A DNA stretch of 64,000 nt from Desulfobulbaceae bacterium UBA2276 (GTDB lineage Bacteria; Desulfobacterota; Desulfobulbia; Desulfobulbales; Desulfocapsaceae): positions 26,490-90,489 of the forward strand of contig DDWW01000008.1 in the NCBI GenBank assembly GCA_002347085.1, read 5' to 3'. Positions 15,448 through 24,262 of the stretch are shown in pieces (position 1 is the first letter of the stretch; each line of letters begins with the position of its first letter). The position numbers were made by a program, and so were the translations under genes. Under the pieces are notes generated by a model. The model made no database searches. It was not told the DNA's origin and saw nothing but the letters and a program-made list of their open reading frames with translations.

Positions 15448-17295
15448 TTAGGGGGAGGAGATGGGAATTGCCAGGGCCAGAATTCGTGTCCCTTCCTGGA
15501 ACAGGAGGTGTTTTGCCGTCAGATCGGCCAAGAAATCATGCAGGGCCTGGGGCGGGATGGCCGGGAATTGTTGGGCCAGTTTCTTTTTTTCCCTTATCTT
15601 CTGGCAAAAGAGATAGATCTCCCGGGATGTCCCGCGTAATCGATGGTGCAGGCAGGGGGCGCTGAGCTGTTCCTGGCGGATAATGAGAAAGGAGCCGCCG
15701 TCGCGGTAACTCAGCGGGGGGAGGCAGCGCGTATTACCTTTCATGTCGCGTCTGGCGTGAAAGGCCTGCCATTGGGCGATTTTTTTGTTTACCGGCTGCC
15801 ACAGTCGACGTTGGGAGACCCTTTCGCCTCGATAATCCTTGATCAGCATCTCCATGCCGGCCAGCAGCTCTGGGGGAAAAAGGCTGCGGTTTTTGGGATG
15901 CTGGGTTATCGCCGCAATACCAAATTTTTTGGGAGTATTGCAGATCGGCGAGCCATGTCCCAGGAAAAAAGAGGCCCCGCTCAGCGGGGTAAAGGGCAGG
16001 ACAAAGTCCAGGGTATATAAGGTCTCTGCCACTTCTTCCGCGGTGCTGCCGGGAAATTCGGTGATCAGGTTGCCGTCAAGCCGCATGGCGCAGGCCAGGG
16101 CGTATTTCATGGTCGCGATATTGTCCATGACCGAGGTGCCCTTTTCCATCCTGGCCAGCAGGCTGGAGGAGAGCGCCTCAATGCCAACCTGGATCGAAGA
16201 AAGACCGCCTTGCCGGTAGGCGGCCAGCGTGTCGCCATTGGTGATCACCCGGATCTCGGCGAAGAAATCGTAGTCGATCTTGGTTGCGGCCATGGTCTGA
16301 AAAAAGAGGTCTGCTTCTTTGGGGGGCAGGGCGTTATCGGTAAAGGTAAAGTCCAGGCAGCCATGGCGCAGGGATTGCTCGCTGACCTCGCGCGCCACCT
16401 TGTCGCTCTGTTTCCAACGGTACCCCTGCCATTGCAGGTTGAGGTTGCAGAAGGTGCAGCGGTTCCACCAGCAGCCTCGGGAAAATTCCAGGGGGAGGAC
16501 GGGGATGAAGGGCTGGTCAGGGAGGGTGGCCCGCATCTCTTGGAAATAGGGGGTGTAATCAGGGCTTGGCAGGTGGTTGAGATCAGTGATCCCAAGGCAG
16601 GGACTTGCGGCAGAAGATCGTGGCCGCCCTCGCAGGATGATTTGCGGGGGGAGGGTCTTGGGGTCTTTGTGCTGTCGCAGGCAATGGCAGAGCTGGCTTA
16701 GGGCATCTTCTCCTTCTCCGGAGATCACATAGTCAAGCTGAGAGAAGGTGTGAAGAAGAGAGGCGCCCATAGCCCCGACACAGCCAGATCCCCCCGCGAC
16801 AATGGTGAGGGTGGGATGCTGTTGTTTGATGCGTTTGGCGGCGGCAAGGGACGCGAGTAACTGATTGAAGCAGATGGAAAATCCGATCAGGTGAAAGCTG
16901 GCGAGATCGAGGCTGGCCAGCCATTGATCAAGGGCCTGGTCAAGGAGCTGGACGGTCTGATCAAAATCAAGTCTGCGGAGCAGGCTGTTGCCTTGGCAGC
17001 TCTGTTTGAAGAGTCGGGCCGCTTGCGGTCGCTGCTCGGGAAAGAGCAGGGGGCTGTAGAGGGCCTCTCCCGCCCAGCTGTTCCGGGAGAGATGGTGATA
17101 GGTCTCGGTACCAAGAGCGTTGGCCACCTGGAGGTAGGGGTGGAGGGTGTGGGTCTGGATGACGTCATCTTGGTCGAGCCAGGCCTTGAGGGCGCCTAAT
17201 TGAATCGAAGGCCGATTGAAGATCGACCAGGGCATGGAGATCAGGGCGACGCGAAATTTATCTTCTTGTGGTGGTTTTTCTTGAGACGCCATCAT
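15448..17295 (-). CDS. B12-binding-type radical SAM protein, RiPP-maturation-like
   Basis: A 615-aa protein. Residues 13-240 resemble a cobalamin-binding domain (VALISMPWSIFNRPSIQLG; GFSICFNQLLASLAAAKRI; VISGEGEDAL), and a radical SAM core follows. This layout resembles the RiPP maturation radical SAM C-methyltransferases (TIGR03975 type). The cluster cysteines are Cys275, 280 and 283 (GCWWNRCTFC), spacing CX4CX2C instead of CX3CX2C; that family tolerates an enlarged first gap. No precursor-peptide gene is recognisable nearby. It is the third gene of murI-lolA-rSAM, overlapping lolA by ATGA. The substrate is unknown. Confidence 0.75.
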   Translation of the reverse strand: MMASQEKPPQEDKFRVALISMPWSIFNRPSIQLGALKAWLDQDDVIQTHTLHPYLQVANALGTETYHHLSRNSWAGEALYSPLLFPEQRPQAARLFKQSCQGNSLLRRLDFDQTVQLLDQALDQWLASLDLASFHLIGFSICFNQLLASLAAAKRIKQQHPTLTIVAGGSGCVGAMGASLLHTFSQLDYVISGEGEDALSQLCHCLRQHKDPKTLPPQIILRGRPRSSAASPCLGITDLNHLPSPDYTPYFQEMRATLPDQPFIPVLPLEFSRGCWWNRCTFCNLNLQWQGYRWKQSDKVAREVSEQSLRHGCLDFTFTDNALPPKEADLFFQTMAATKIDYDFFAEIRVITNGDTLAAYRQGGLSSIQVGIEALSSSLLARMEKGTSVMDNIATMKYALACAMRLDGNLITEFPGSTAEEVAETLYTLDFVLPFTPLSGASFFLGHGSPICNTPKKFGIAAITQHPKNRSLFPPELLAGMEMLIKDYRGERVSQRRLWQPVNKKIAQWQAFHARRDMKGNTRCLPPLSYRDGGSFLIIRQEQLSAPCLHHRLRGTSREIYLFCQKIREKKKLAQQFPAIPPQALHDFLADLTAKHLLFQEGTRILALAIPISSP

Positions 17296-18047
17296 TGATA
17301 GATGATTTCTGTCCCCTCGGGCGGGGTAAAGGTGAACAGGGTCTCCATGGCCTTGGGGTCATCAGTGTTCAGGGTGTTGACCTTCATATTGCTCAAGGTC
17401 AGGGAGGTACGGGTGTCAAAATGATCGAGGATATCTATACGCTGGATCATGGAGTCCGGGGTCACCCAGAGATGGATCTCGCTGACCTGAGATTGTTTTT
17501 CCTTAGGTGTGAGTTTGATGACCTTATATTTGCCGGTATCCTCTTTGCCTGGGGTAAAATCAGGGCTGGGGGCTGCGATGGAGAAATCCTTGAGCAGGTT
17601 GCCCGAGCCGGTGAAAAAGGAGTAGGTGATATCGTTGCGCATGGTCTCTGCCGGGCTGACGATCATCTGTTCGAGTTTGGCAAAGTACATGGAAAAATCG
17701 ATGCCATCGCTGACCAGGATCTGCTTTTCCGGACTGGTGTAATCCCAACGCATCTTGCCGCTGATTCCGGGCGCGCCCACCGGCTTTTTGTCTTTGACAA
17801 ACCAGGCGGAGCCGCTCGCCTGTTGCGCCCGACCACTGAGTTCCCCTTCGGTATTCTGGTTGAAATCAAAGGCGAGGCTTTTGATCTGGTCATAGGTCTG
17901 TTGCAGCCGGCGGGCGATATCCTCCGGGGATTCGGCGTGGGAGGTGACAGGTAACAGCAGACAAATGACCGAGGTGGAGAAAAGCAAGAGCAGGAGCGTG
18001 CGGGTCACAGCGGATATCTGGTTCAGAAAGGGTTGCATGGGGTTCAT
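17292..18047 (-). CDS. lolA: Outer-membrane lipoprotein carrier protein
   Basis: A 251-aa periplasmic protein with a long N-terminal signal peptide (hydrophobic 18-35, cleavage near SHAES). The mature part has the LolA features FDFNQNTEGELS, GKMRWDYTSPEKQILVSDG and the late ESLFTFTPPEG-like segment (LFTFTPPEGTEI). LolA ferries lipoproteins from LolCDE to the outer membrane. It overlaps both murI upstream and the radical SAM gene downstream by four bases, so all three are coupled. The N-terminus is longer than typical and a later start is possible. Confidence 0.9.
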   Translation of the reverse strand: MNPMQPFLNQISAVTRTLLLLLFSTSVICLLLPVTSHAESPEDIARRLQQTYDQIKSLAFDFNQNTEGELSGRAQQASGSAWFVKDKKPVGAPGISGKMRWDYTSPEKQILVSDGIDFSMYFAKLEQMIVSPAETMRNDITYSFFTGSGNLLKDFSIAAPSPDFTPGKEDTGKYKVIKLTPKEKQSQVSEIHLWVTPDSMIQRIDILDHFDTRTSLTLSNMKVNTLNTDDPKAMETLFTFTPPEGTEIIYQ

Positions 18048-18826
18048 GTGAGGATCAGCTCCAGGGGGCGTGCAAATATTTTGCGAGCGACGGTCTGCGC
18101 GGAATCGGTCAGGTCGGAGACATAATAGCGGTGGGTGGTGGTGCCTTCTTCGGCCCGGGTGACCAGTTTCGGCTGTTCGGTCAGTAGGTCGCGGACATAG
18201 TTTGCGGTCTCTACCGAGGAGTCAATGAGATTGACTCGTTTGCCCACCCGGGCCTGGATCAGTGTCTTAAGCAGGGGGTAGTGGGTACAGCCCAGCACCA
18301 GGGTATCGATTTGCTTGTCCTTCAAGGGATGCAGGTAGCGCCTGATGATCATCTTGGTCTCCTGCTTGTTGGTCCATCCTTCTTCCACCAGCGGCACGAG
18401 CAGCGGACAGGCCTCGGAAAAAACCTGGAAATCTGGCCGCTGGCCGCCGATGGTCTCTTCGTACACCCCGCTTCTGATGGTGGCCCTGGTGCCAATGACT
18501 CCAATCCGTCCTGTTTTGGTGGTGGCAATGGCCTTGGTTGCGGCCGGGGTGATCACCTCAATGATAGGTACCTTAAATTCCCGGCGCAAGGCCTCTGTGG
18601 CCACGCTTGAGGCCGTGTTGCAGGCAATGATGATGATCTCCGCCCCGGCCTTGAGCAGAAACTCGGTGTTGCGCAGGGAGTAGTCGGTGATGGTCGCAGC
18701 GCTTTTAGAACCATAGGGGGTGCGGGCGATGTCGCCAAAATAGACGATGGAGTAATCGGGCAGCAGTTGTTCTACCGCCCGTGCCACCGTCATGCCGCCA
18801 ATGCCTGAATCAAAGATGCCGATCAT
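18044..18826 (-). CDS. murI: Glutamate racemase
   Basis: A 260-aa cofactor-independent racemase making D-glutamate for peptidoglycan. Signature elements are FDSGIGGMTVAR (5-16) with the acid Asp, the first catalytic cysteine in IACNTASSVA and the second in LGCTHYPLL. The length is normal. It is the first gene of the murI-lolA-radical SAM operon and divergent from dmeF. Confidence 0.96.
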   Translation of the reverse strand: MIGIFDSGIGGMTVARAVEQLLPDYSIVYFGDIARTPYGSKSAATITDYSLRNTEFLLKAGAEIIIIACNTASSVATEALRREFKVPIIEVITPAATKAIATTKTGRIGVIGTRATIRSGVYEETIGGQRPDFQVFSEACPLLVPLVEEGWTNKQETKMIIRRYLHPLKDKQIDTLVLGCTHYPLLKTLIQARVGKRVNLIDSSVETANYVRDLLTEQPKLVTRAEEGTTTHRYYVSDLTDSAQTVARKIFARPLELILT

Positions 18827-18956
18827 GGGAAAGGGTTACTTCTTTTTGTATAAAAGGTGACAAGGGAAAGAACCATTATGAGAAAACCTCCCCCTTTATA
18901 CCAGAAACAGGAGAAAACAACAATGTTGATGGCTCTTGACGTGATTGCTTGGCTGG

Positions 18957-18995
18957 TATAGTTTGATTGGCGAATATCTTGACAATCAAACTATA
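18957..18995. promoter_or_regulatory. 13-bp perfect inverted repeat, candidate operator of dmeF
   Basis: TATAGTTTGATTG (18957-18969) and CAATCAAACTATA (18983-18995) are exact reverse complements separated by 13 bases. The right arm overlaps the -35 and spacer of the predicted dmeF promoter, so a bound repressor would block RNA polymerase. The MarR protein encoded downstream is one candidate; a metal sensor encoded elsewhere is another. Confidence 0.65.
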
Positions 18996-19007
18996 TGGCT
19001 GTACTTT
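18979..19007 (+). promoter_or_regulatory. Predicted sigma-70-type promoter of dmeF-marR
   Basis: TTGACA at 18979-18984 is separated by 17 bases from TACTTT at 19002-19007, giving a start site near 19014 and a leader of about 50 bases before ATG 19065. The -35 is a consensus match and the -10 a fair one. Confidence 0.6.
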
Positions 19008-19064
19008 TTAACCTTCTCAAGGGGCAGGTAGTCTAAAGGACATTTTTTCACAGAGAGGTTTCCG

Positions 19065-20018
19065 ATGCGTACTCATTCAATTGAACCCTGGCAGCACCAG
19101 CATGATTTTGCGGTTATAGAGGAGCAGGGCGAGCGACGAACCCGGCAGGTGCTGATCCTGACCGCTATTACCATGCTGCTGGAGGTGGCGGCAGGCCTGG
19201 CCTCCGGCTCCATGGCCCTGCTGGCCGATGGCTGGCACATGGGCACCCATGTGGCCGCCTTCATGATCGCGATATTTGCCTATCGGTATGCCCAGCGCCA
19301 TGCCGACAACAAGGATTTTGCCTTTGGCACCGGCAAGGTCAGTGTGCTTGGAGGTTTTACCAGCGCCATTGTCCTGCTTGTGGTTTCCCTGCTCATGCTC
19401 ATTGAGTCGGGTCAGCGATTGCTGGCCCCGCAGGCCATCCATTTCAATGAGGCCCTGGCTGTGGCTGTCCTGGGGCTTGCGGTCAATATCGCCAGCGCTT
19501 TTCTCCTTCGTGAGCATCATGACCATGATAACCACGGTGACCATAACGACGACCATCACGACCATCACCACCACCATGATCATAATCTCAAGGCGGCCTA
19601 TCTGCATGTCCTGGCCGATGCCTTGACTTCGGTTCTTGCCATTGCCGCCTTGATTCTCGGTAAATATCTGGGCTGGAATTGGCTTGATCCCGTTATCGGG
19701 ATCGTTGGCGCAATGGTTATTGGTCGCTGGGCCTATGGTCTGTTGCGGGAAACGGGATTTATCCTGCTCGACGGCAGCATGGAGGCCAAAGAGCTTGCGG
19801 CCATCAAAGAAAAAATTGAGGGGGCGTTGGACAACCGGATTGCCGATATGCATGTGTGGAGGGTGGGGCCGGCGGATTTTGCGGCCATTATCTCCATTGT
19901 CACCCATCACCCGCAGAAGATGGACTATTACAAGGGATTACTGGAGGATTTTACAGAGATTAGCCATTTGACCATAGAGATGAATGTCTGCGAGGAAGAG
20001 TCATGTCTGTTCCGTTAA
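19065..20018 (+). CDS. dmeF: Cation diffusion facilitator, DmeF-type Co/Ni/Zn efflux
   Basis: A 317-aa inner-membrane CDF transporter exporting divalent metal by proton antiport. It has the DmeF-type N-terminus (IEPWQHQHDFAVIEEQGERRTR), six predicted membrane segments, HxxxD-type metal sites (LLADGWHMGTH and the later YLHVLADALTS), and a histidine-rich loop at about 148-172 between TM4 and TM5. A short cytoplasmic C-terminal domain follows. The DmeF type mainly exports cobalt and nickel in studied species; substrate here is inferred. It overlaps the marR gene by 16 bases and is preceded by an operator-promoter. Confidence 0.9.
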   Translation: MRTHSIEPWQHQHDFAVIEEQGERRTRQVLILTAITMLLEVAAGLASGSMALLADGWHMGTHVAAFMIAIFAYRYAQRHADNKDFAFGTGKVSVLGGFTSAIVLLVVSLLMLIESGQRLLAPQAIHFNEALAVAVLGLAVNIASAFLLREHHDHDNHGDHNDDHHDHHHHHDHNLKAAYLHVLADALTSVLAIAALILGKYLGWNWLDPVIGIVGAMVIGRWAYGLLRETGFILLDGSMEAKELAAIKEKIEGALDNRIADMHVWRVGPADFAAIISIVTHHPQKMDYYKGLLEDFTEISHLTIEMNVCEEESCLFR

Positions 20019-20431
20019 CCACTATTGAAAAAATTTCTCATCAGCTTGTTGAATTCTATGAAAAAATGTCATTCTGGGAGCAGGATGTGCTGAGGAGCTC
20101 CGGGCTTTCCACGGCCCAGATGCATACCCTTGAGATCGTTGGTCATGGTGTCTCCCTGCGGATGAAGGAGTTGGCCGGAAAGATAGGCGTGACCACCGGT
20201 ACCCTTACGGTGATGGTTGACCGGCTGGAGGAGCAGGGTCTGCTCAAAAGAACGCCCCATGAGACGGATCGCCGGTCCTGGCTGATTGAGCTGACAGAGA
20301 AAGGGCAGGCGCACTTTAGCCAGCATCATCAGTACCATCTGCGGCTTACTGAAGAGATCACCGCCACCTTGTCCCGCGAGGAACAGGAGCTGTTCACCGC
20401 CATTCTGGAAAAGATTGTCGGGAGGATGTGA
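20003..20431 (+). CDS. MarR-family transcriptional regulator
   Basis: A 142-aa winged-helix protein. The core is MKELAGKIGVTTGTLTVMVD (recognition helix) followed by the wing KRTPHETDRRSWLIELTEKG, with flanking dimerisation helices. Its start lies inside the dmeF 3' end, so the two genes are translated together. Context suggests it controls the efflux gene, possibly through the 13-bp inverted repeat in front of dmeF. MarR proteins usually sense small organic ligands or redox, and metal sensing would be less common. Confidence 0.88.
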   Translation: MSVPLTTIEKISHQLVEFYEKMSFWEQDVLRSSGLSTAQMHTLEIVGHGVSLRMKELAGKIGVTTGTLTVMVDRLEEQGLLKRTPHETDRRSWLIELTEKGQAHFSQHHQYHLRLTEEITATLSREEQELFTAILEKIVGRM

Positions 20432-20434
20432 GGG

Positions 20435-20448
20435 AGGGGTTAGCCCCT
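20435..20448. terminator. Short hairpin between convergent marR and mutM
   Basis: AGGGG/CCCCT with a TTAG loop, followed on the plus strand by TTCATTCTTTCT. It is a weak intrinsic terminator candidate four bases past the marR stop. Confidence 0.35.
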
Positions 20449-20449
20449 T

Positions 20450-21283
20450 TCATTCTTTCTGACAGCTGGGGCAGAAATAACTTGCCCTGCCGCTTATCTG
20501 GATCTTTTCAATAGGTGATCCGCACTGGTGGCAGGGCTGATTGTTGCGGCCATAGACCTTGAATTGCATCTGAAAGTAGCCGCTCTCCCCGCTGGCATTG
20601 ATAAAATCGCTGATGGTGGAGCCGCCGCAGGCAATGGCCTCGGTCAGGATCCGGCGGGTCAGGTGGATGACTCGCTGCCAGTCGCTCTCGCCGAGGGTGC
20701 ATGCCGGGGTGGCGGGATGGATGCCGGCGGCCATCAGGACCTCGTTGGCGTAGATGTTGCCGATGCCTGCCACTATCTTGGCGTCCATGAGAAAGGTCTT
20801 GATCGGCTGCTGTCCGCGTCCAGCAAGGGCCATAAAATGGGCAGGGGTGCAGCGTTTGCTGAAGGGTTCCGGCCCGGTGTCCGCAAAAAAACCGGATTCC
20901 ATTGTCACCGCCTGTTCCGGGGTCAACAGCCAGACACCGCCAAAACGTCTGGTGTCGTTGAGGCGCAGTTCCATACCATTGTCCAGATGCCAGCAAACAT
21001 GATCATGGATCTTGAGCGGGGATTGCTGGGGGAAGATGCCCAGGTTGCCGGTCATCCCCAGATGGATGATGAGCAGTGTTTCATCTCCGGTGCTGATGAG
21101 CAGGTACTTGGCCCGTCGCGTAACGGACGTGATCGTCTGGCCGCAGAGCACTTCGTTCATAGCGATCTGGGTGGGTTTGTGGCGGAGCGGTTTGGAGCTG
21201 GTATGGACACTGGTGATGCTTTGGCCCGTCAAGTGCGGACGCAATCCTTGGCAGATGACTTCGACTTCCGGGAGTTCAGGCAT
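20450..21283 (-). CDS. mutM: Formamidopyrimidine-DNA glycosylase
   Basis: A 277-aa bifunctional glycosylase/AP lyase removing 8-oxoguanine and related lesions. The catalytic N-terminus PELPEVE is intact, the helix-two-turn-helix region shows GIGNIYANEVL, and the C-terminal zinc finger has CHQCG and CPSCQ. The length is normal. Its start overlaps the end of the upstream phosphopantetheinyl transferase gene by eight bases, suggesting cotranscription. Confidence 0.96.
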   Translation of the reverse strand: MPELPEVEVICQGLRPHLTGQSITSVHTSSKPLRHKPTQIAMNEVLCGQTITSVTRRAKYLLISTGDETLLIIHLGMTGNLGIFPQQSPLKIHDHVCWHLDNGMELRLNDTRRFGGVWLLTPEQAVTMESGFFADTGPEPFSKRCTPAHFMALAGRGQQPIKTFLMDAKIVAGIGNIYANEVLMAAGIHPATPACTLGESDWQRVIHLTRRILTEAIACGGSTISDFINASGESGYFQMQFKVYGRNNQPCHQCGSPIEKIQISGRASYFCPSCQKE

Positions 21284-22163
21284 AGTTTATTCCGGGGCTG
21301 GGTTGAGGGGGGATGATACACAGACCGATGCCATAGCCCTGGTGGAGACCGACCACCACCTGGAATTGACAGTGAGAGGCGCAGGATTCCTGGTGGCCTC
21401 CATGATAATCTAAGGTGAAGAGGCAGGCAGCCAGGGTATCTGTGGTGGGCGAGACGGCTTGCGGGATCTGCTCGATATGGGTCAACACGAGGTCAAGGAA
21501 CCCGGGCATGTGGTCAAAAAGGGCGCCTTTTTTGACCGCCTCTTTGGCGGCCCAGAGCAGGGCGAGGTGCTGGGGTGGGGGTAATTTGTCGAAAGAGTGG
21601 AGTCCTTGTCCAAGGATCTTCTCCTCAACTCCCGTGCAGAAGCGTTCCTTGACCCGAATCAGGGTCTCGCTTACGGCCTGGATATCAACGCCGCAGGGAC
21701 TGGAGGCGGCCACGGCCAGGGCATACCCCCTGGAGTGGGAGATCGAGATATGGGGGAGGCCCTGATCTGCCGGCAGGGCCGTGTACTCCAGGGAGGGGCG
21801 GCCCGAGGTCGCTGTTATGATCTGGAGCTGCGAGATCCGCTTGGTTGCCGGTAGTGTCTGCTTCCCATACCTGTCGTCCAGGTATTGCATGGCTGCCTGT
21901 TTGGCGCAGATCCTGCCGCCGAGCCATTCAAGGTGTCTTTTTTCATGGTGTAAAGATTGTAATCGTTTCTGCTCGTCTTGGTGCAACCAGTCCGCACTGA
22001 TCTCCTTTTCCTTGTCGTGGGCGATAACCGTGCGTAAGCACTCAAGGTCCAGCAAGGCCGTCTGCAGATGCGCCCAGGCAAAGCAGTTGTTGATACTCAT
22101 AACAAAGGGGTCGGGGAGGGATGAAAAGTGCATATCCTGATAGTGAGTGTCTGAAGGGGCCAT
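21276..22163 (-). CDS. 4'-phosphopantetheinyl transferase superfamily protein
   Basis: A 295-aa protein (from ATG 22163) of the Sfp/AcpT type, which loads the phosphopantetheine arm from CoA onto carrier proteins. The diagnostic elements are ISISHSRGYALAVAAS, CGVDIQ and the WAAKEAVKK motif with metal-binding Asp and Glu. No carrier-protein or synthase gene is adjacent, so its client is unknown. The start is uncertain: a TTG at 22193 and later ATGs at 22133 and 22100 are in frame and none has a strong ribosome site. Confidence 0.82.
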   Translation of the reverse strand: MAPSDTHYQDMHFSSLPDPFVMSINNCFAWAHLQTALLDLECLRTVIAHDKEKEISADWLHQDEQKRLQSLHHEKRHLEWLGGRICAKQAAMQYLDDRYGKQTLPATKRISQLQIITATSGRPSLEYTALPADQGLPHISISHSRGYALAVAASSPCGVDIQAVSETLIRVKERFCTGVEEKILGQGLHSFDKLPPPQHLALLWAAKEAVKKGALFDHMPGFLDLVLTHIEQIPQAVSPTTDTLAACLFTLDYHGGHQESCASHCQFQVVVGLHQGYGIGLCIIPPQPSPGINYA

Positions 22164-22289
22164 GGGCAGAGAAATAATTCTTTGCAATTTCAACTCATCC
22201 TGCTAAAACGGAGCAGGATGAGGGGCTTGAGTGTTGGTGCTATTCGCACTGATTTTCTGTTGTTCTTTTACCTTCTATTGGAAAAAGAT

Positions 22290-22973
22290 ATGGGTATTGG
22301 GCTCAATATGACCGGCTATGATCTGGTGATCGCCGCTATTTTTGTTTTTTTTATGGCTCGGGGTATCTGGGTTGGACTTTTGGGCCAGGTGACAGTGATT
22401 GTGGCCCTCTATGTCGGCTATCTTGTTGCCGGACAGTATCATGACAAACTTTTCCCGTTTTTGCGAGGGGTTTCCGAAAACCCCCAGGTGGTGTTTCTGT
22501 TGGCCTATGCCATCGTCTTTGCCTGCACCTATATGCTGACCATGCTTGCCGGCAAGGGCTTGACCGGGGTAATGCAACTGACCATTGCCGGTTGGTTTGA
22601 TAAGGTGCTGGGCGCCATCTTTGGCGCGGTGAAAGCCCTGATCATTACTATCCTCCTCCATATGCTCCTCACCACCTTTCTGGCCGCCGATACCCCCCTG
22701 TTGCGCCAGTGTAAGCTCTGCCCGTATCTATCCCAGGCCATGACCCTGTCTCAACAGGTGATTAAGGATGACAAGGTGCGCCAGGCCTTTCAGCAGAAGA
22801 AGGCAGCCATCTCGGAGAAAATGGTGGCCCCTCCGGTGGTGATGGTTGAGAAGCAGGACGCACCTGTTGCCCCGGTCGCGCCGCCCGTCGTACCCCCGTC
22901 CGCGGAACCGCCGCCGGTGCCAAAAAAATTGGATAAGCAGGCCCCTGCCAAGCCGTCATCTGCGGTACAGTGA
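22290..22973 (+). CDS. cvpA: CvpA family membrane protein
   Basis: A 227-aa inner-membrane protein with four hydrophobic segments in the first 135 residues (starting NMTGYDLVIAAIFVFFMARG), as in CvpA/colicin V production proteins, followed by a proline-rich cytoplasmic tail (about 175-227). The molecular role of CvpA is not settled; it affects envelope homeostasis. The start is placed at ATG 22290; upstream in-frame codons would overlap the divergent gene. ATG 22308 is another possibility. Its 3' end overlaps the convergent glycosyltransferase gene by 18 bases. Confidence 0.82.
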   Translation: MGIGLNMTGYDLVIAAIFVFFMARGIWVGLLGQVTVIVALYVGYLVAGQYHDKLFPFLRGVSENPQVVFLLAYAIVFACTYMLTMLAGKGLTGVMQLTIAGWFDKVLGAIFGAVKALIITILLHMLLTTFLAADTPLLRQCKLCPYLSQAMTLSQQVIKDDKVRQAFQQKKAAISEKMVAPPVVMVEKQDAPVAPVAPPVVPPSAEPPPVPKKLDKQAPAKPSSAVQ

Positions 22974-23645
22974 GGCTAATTTCTGCAAGGGGATCCGGGC
23001 GTAATAACCAAGGATCACCAACTGGTTGATCAGGGTGGTGCGGATGACCCCCAGACGATTCCAACGCCTTGCCGAGGTGGTTACACTCTGGGGCAGGGTG
23101 GTGATCCGGCCTTCCTTGCGGGCCCTTTTGATAAAGATGAAGTCCTCCATGATCGGGGCCTCCGGGAACCCGCCTAATCGCAGGAAATCATCACGACGGA
23201 TGAAGATGCCCTGATCGCCATAGGGAAGCTGCAGGAGGCGTGAGCGCAGATTGGCCAGGAGGGTGATGCACTTTAACGGCAGGCCTGCATTTTTGACCGA
23301 GAGACTGAAGGCCCCGGCCAGGGTGGATGTGGTGTTGAGACAAGCCAGGAGCGGCCCGGTAAAGTCTGAAGGCAGCTCTGTGTCGGCATGAAGAAAGAGC
23401 AGGATCTTGCCCTTTGCTGATCTGGCCCCATGGTTGAGCTGTCCGCCGCGGCCAGGATTGCAGCTCTCGACTCGAAATCCACTGCTGCGGGCCAGGGGCA
23501 CGGTCTGGTCACGGCTGCCGCCATCGACAATGATGACCTCGCCTGCCAGCAGCGGGAGTTTACCCCAGTTGCCGACCTGGGTTTCTTCATTGAGGGTGGG
23601 GATGATGATCGAAATATCTGAGGTCTGCAGGGGTGTCGATGTCAT
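22956..23645 (-). CDS. Family 2 glycosyltransferase (TIGR04283-like)
   Basis: A 229-aa GT-A enzyme. It begins with DISIIIPTLNEE, followed by IIVDGGSRDQT and the metal site LFLHADTELP; GDQGIFIRRDDFLRLGGF and a membrane-associated C-terminus follow. It resembles the small glycosyltransferases labelled TIGR04283, commonly paired with a TIGR04282 protein, as here. The pair is annotated as arsenosugar-related in some bacteria; that function is not shown by this sequence. ATG 23645 is preferred because homologues start just before SIIIP; the gene then overlaps its upstream partner by 59 bases. Confidence 0.82.
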   Translation of the reverse strand: MTSTPLQTSDISIIIPTLNEETQVGNWGKLPLLAGEVIIVDGGSRDQTVPLARSSGFRVESCNPGRGGQLNHGARSAKGKILLFLHADTELPSDFTGPLLACLNTTSTLAGAFSLSVKNAGLPLKCITLLANLRSRLLQLPYGDQGIFIRRDDFLRLGGFPEAPIMEDFIFIKRARKEGRITTLPQSVTTSARRWNRLGVIRTTLINQLVILGYYARIPLQKLASLYRR

Positions 23646-24225
23646 GGAGTTGAGCCAGGGTGTGGCAGCGCAGTTGGTGCTGTTCTGCCCGTGATTTGGT
23701 GAGGGTATAAACATCATCCGTGCTCCAGGGGATATCCTGGAACAGGGAATGACAGATAATGTCTGCGCTTTCCTGACGCACTCCGATAAGATAATAGCCG
23801 CCATCAAAGGCCGGTCCTAAGGTCAGGTCGTGGGTGGTCAGGGCGGTAAAGGCCTCTGCCATGATGCCTGCGGTGAGAGAGGGGCAATCGGAGCCCACGA
23901 GGAGCAGGCGTTGCGTCTGACTCACGTGACTGCTGATAGCGGCCCGCATGCGGCAGCCGATATCGCCTGCGGCCTGCTTTCGGTAGATGTGGTCCGCGCC
24001 CAGCCAGGAACGCATCTGGGCTTCAGTTCCGCCTTCATGGTGGATCTCCAGGCGGTACGGGCAGGTGAGGGCCAGCTTGGTCAGTTGGGCAAGGATCAGG
24101 CGGGTCATCTGCTGGTGGAGTTTTGTCGCCCCATCTGCGCCCAGGGCGGGAATCAGGCGGGTCTTACACTTGCCTGGTTCGGGATAGCGGGTAAAGAGGA
24201 TAATTATATCGAGCTGAGCTGTCAT
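23587..24225 (-). CDS. TIGR04282/DUF2064-family nucleotidyl- or glycosyl-transferase-like protein
   Basis: A 212-aa protein with a nucleotide-sugar-type Rossmann fold: LFTRYPEPGKCKTRLIPALG near the N-terminus, LLLVGSDCPSLT in the middle and GPAFDGGYYLIG after it. These are the hallmarks of the DUF2064/TIGR04282 family found next to TIGR04283 glycosyltransferases. The exact reaction is unknown. ATG 24225 fits homologue length better than the upstream start at 24285, which would run into the divergent promoter region. Divergent from the UPF0280 gene. Confidence 0.82.
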   Translation of the reverse strand: MTAQLDIIILFTRYPEPGKCKTRLIPALGADGATKLHQQMTRLILAQLTKLALTCPYRLEIHHEGGTEAQMRSWLGADHIYRKQAAGDIGCRMRAAISSHVSQTQRLLLVGSDCPSLTAGIMAEAFTALTTHDLTLGPAFDGGYYLIGVRQESADIICHSLFQDIPWSTDDVYTLTKSRAEQHQLRCHTLAQLHDIDTPADLRYFDHHPHPQ

Positions 24226-24262
24226 CGTAAAATTATAATAGAGCAAGTAGTCAAAAAATACC

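Noticed and set aside
19077..19910. 277-codon minus-strand frame inside dmeF
   Set aside because: Low-complexity Met/Val-rich product results from reading the His-rich loop in antisense.
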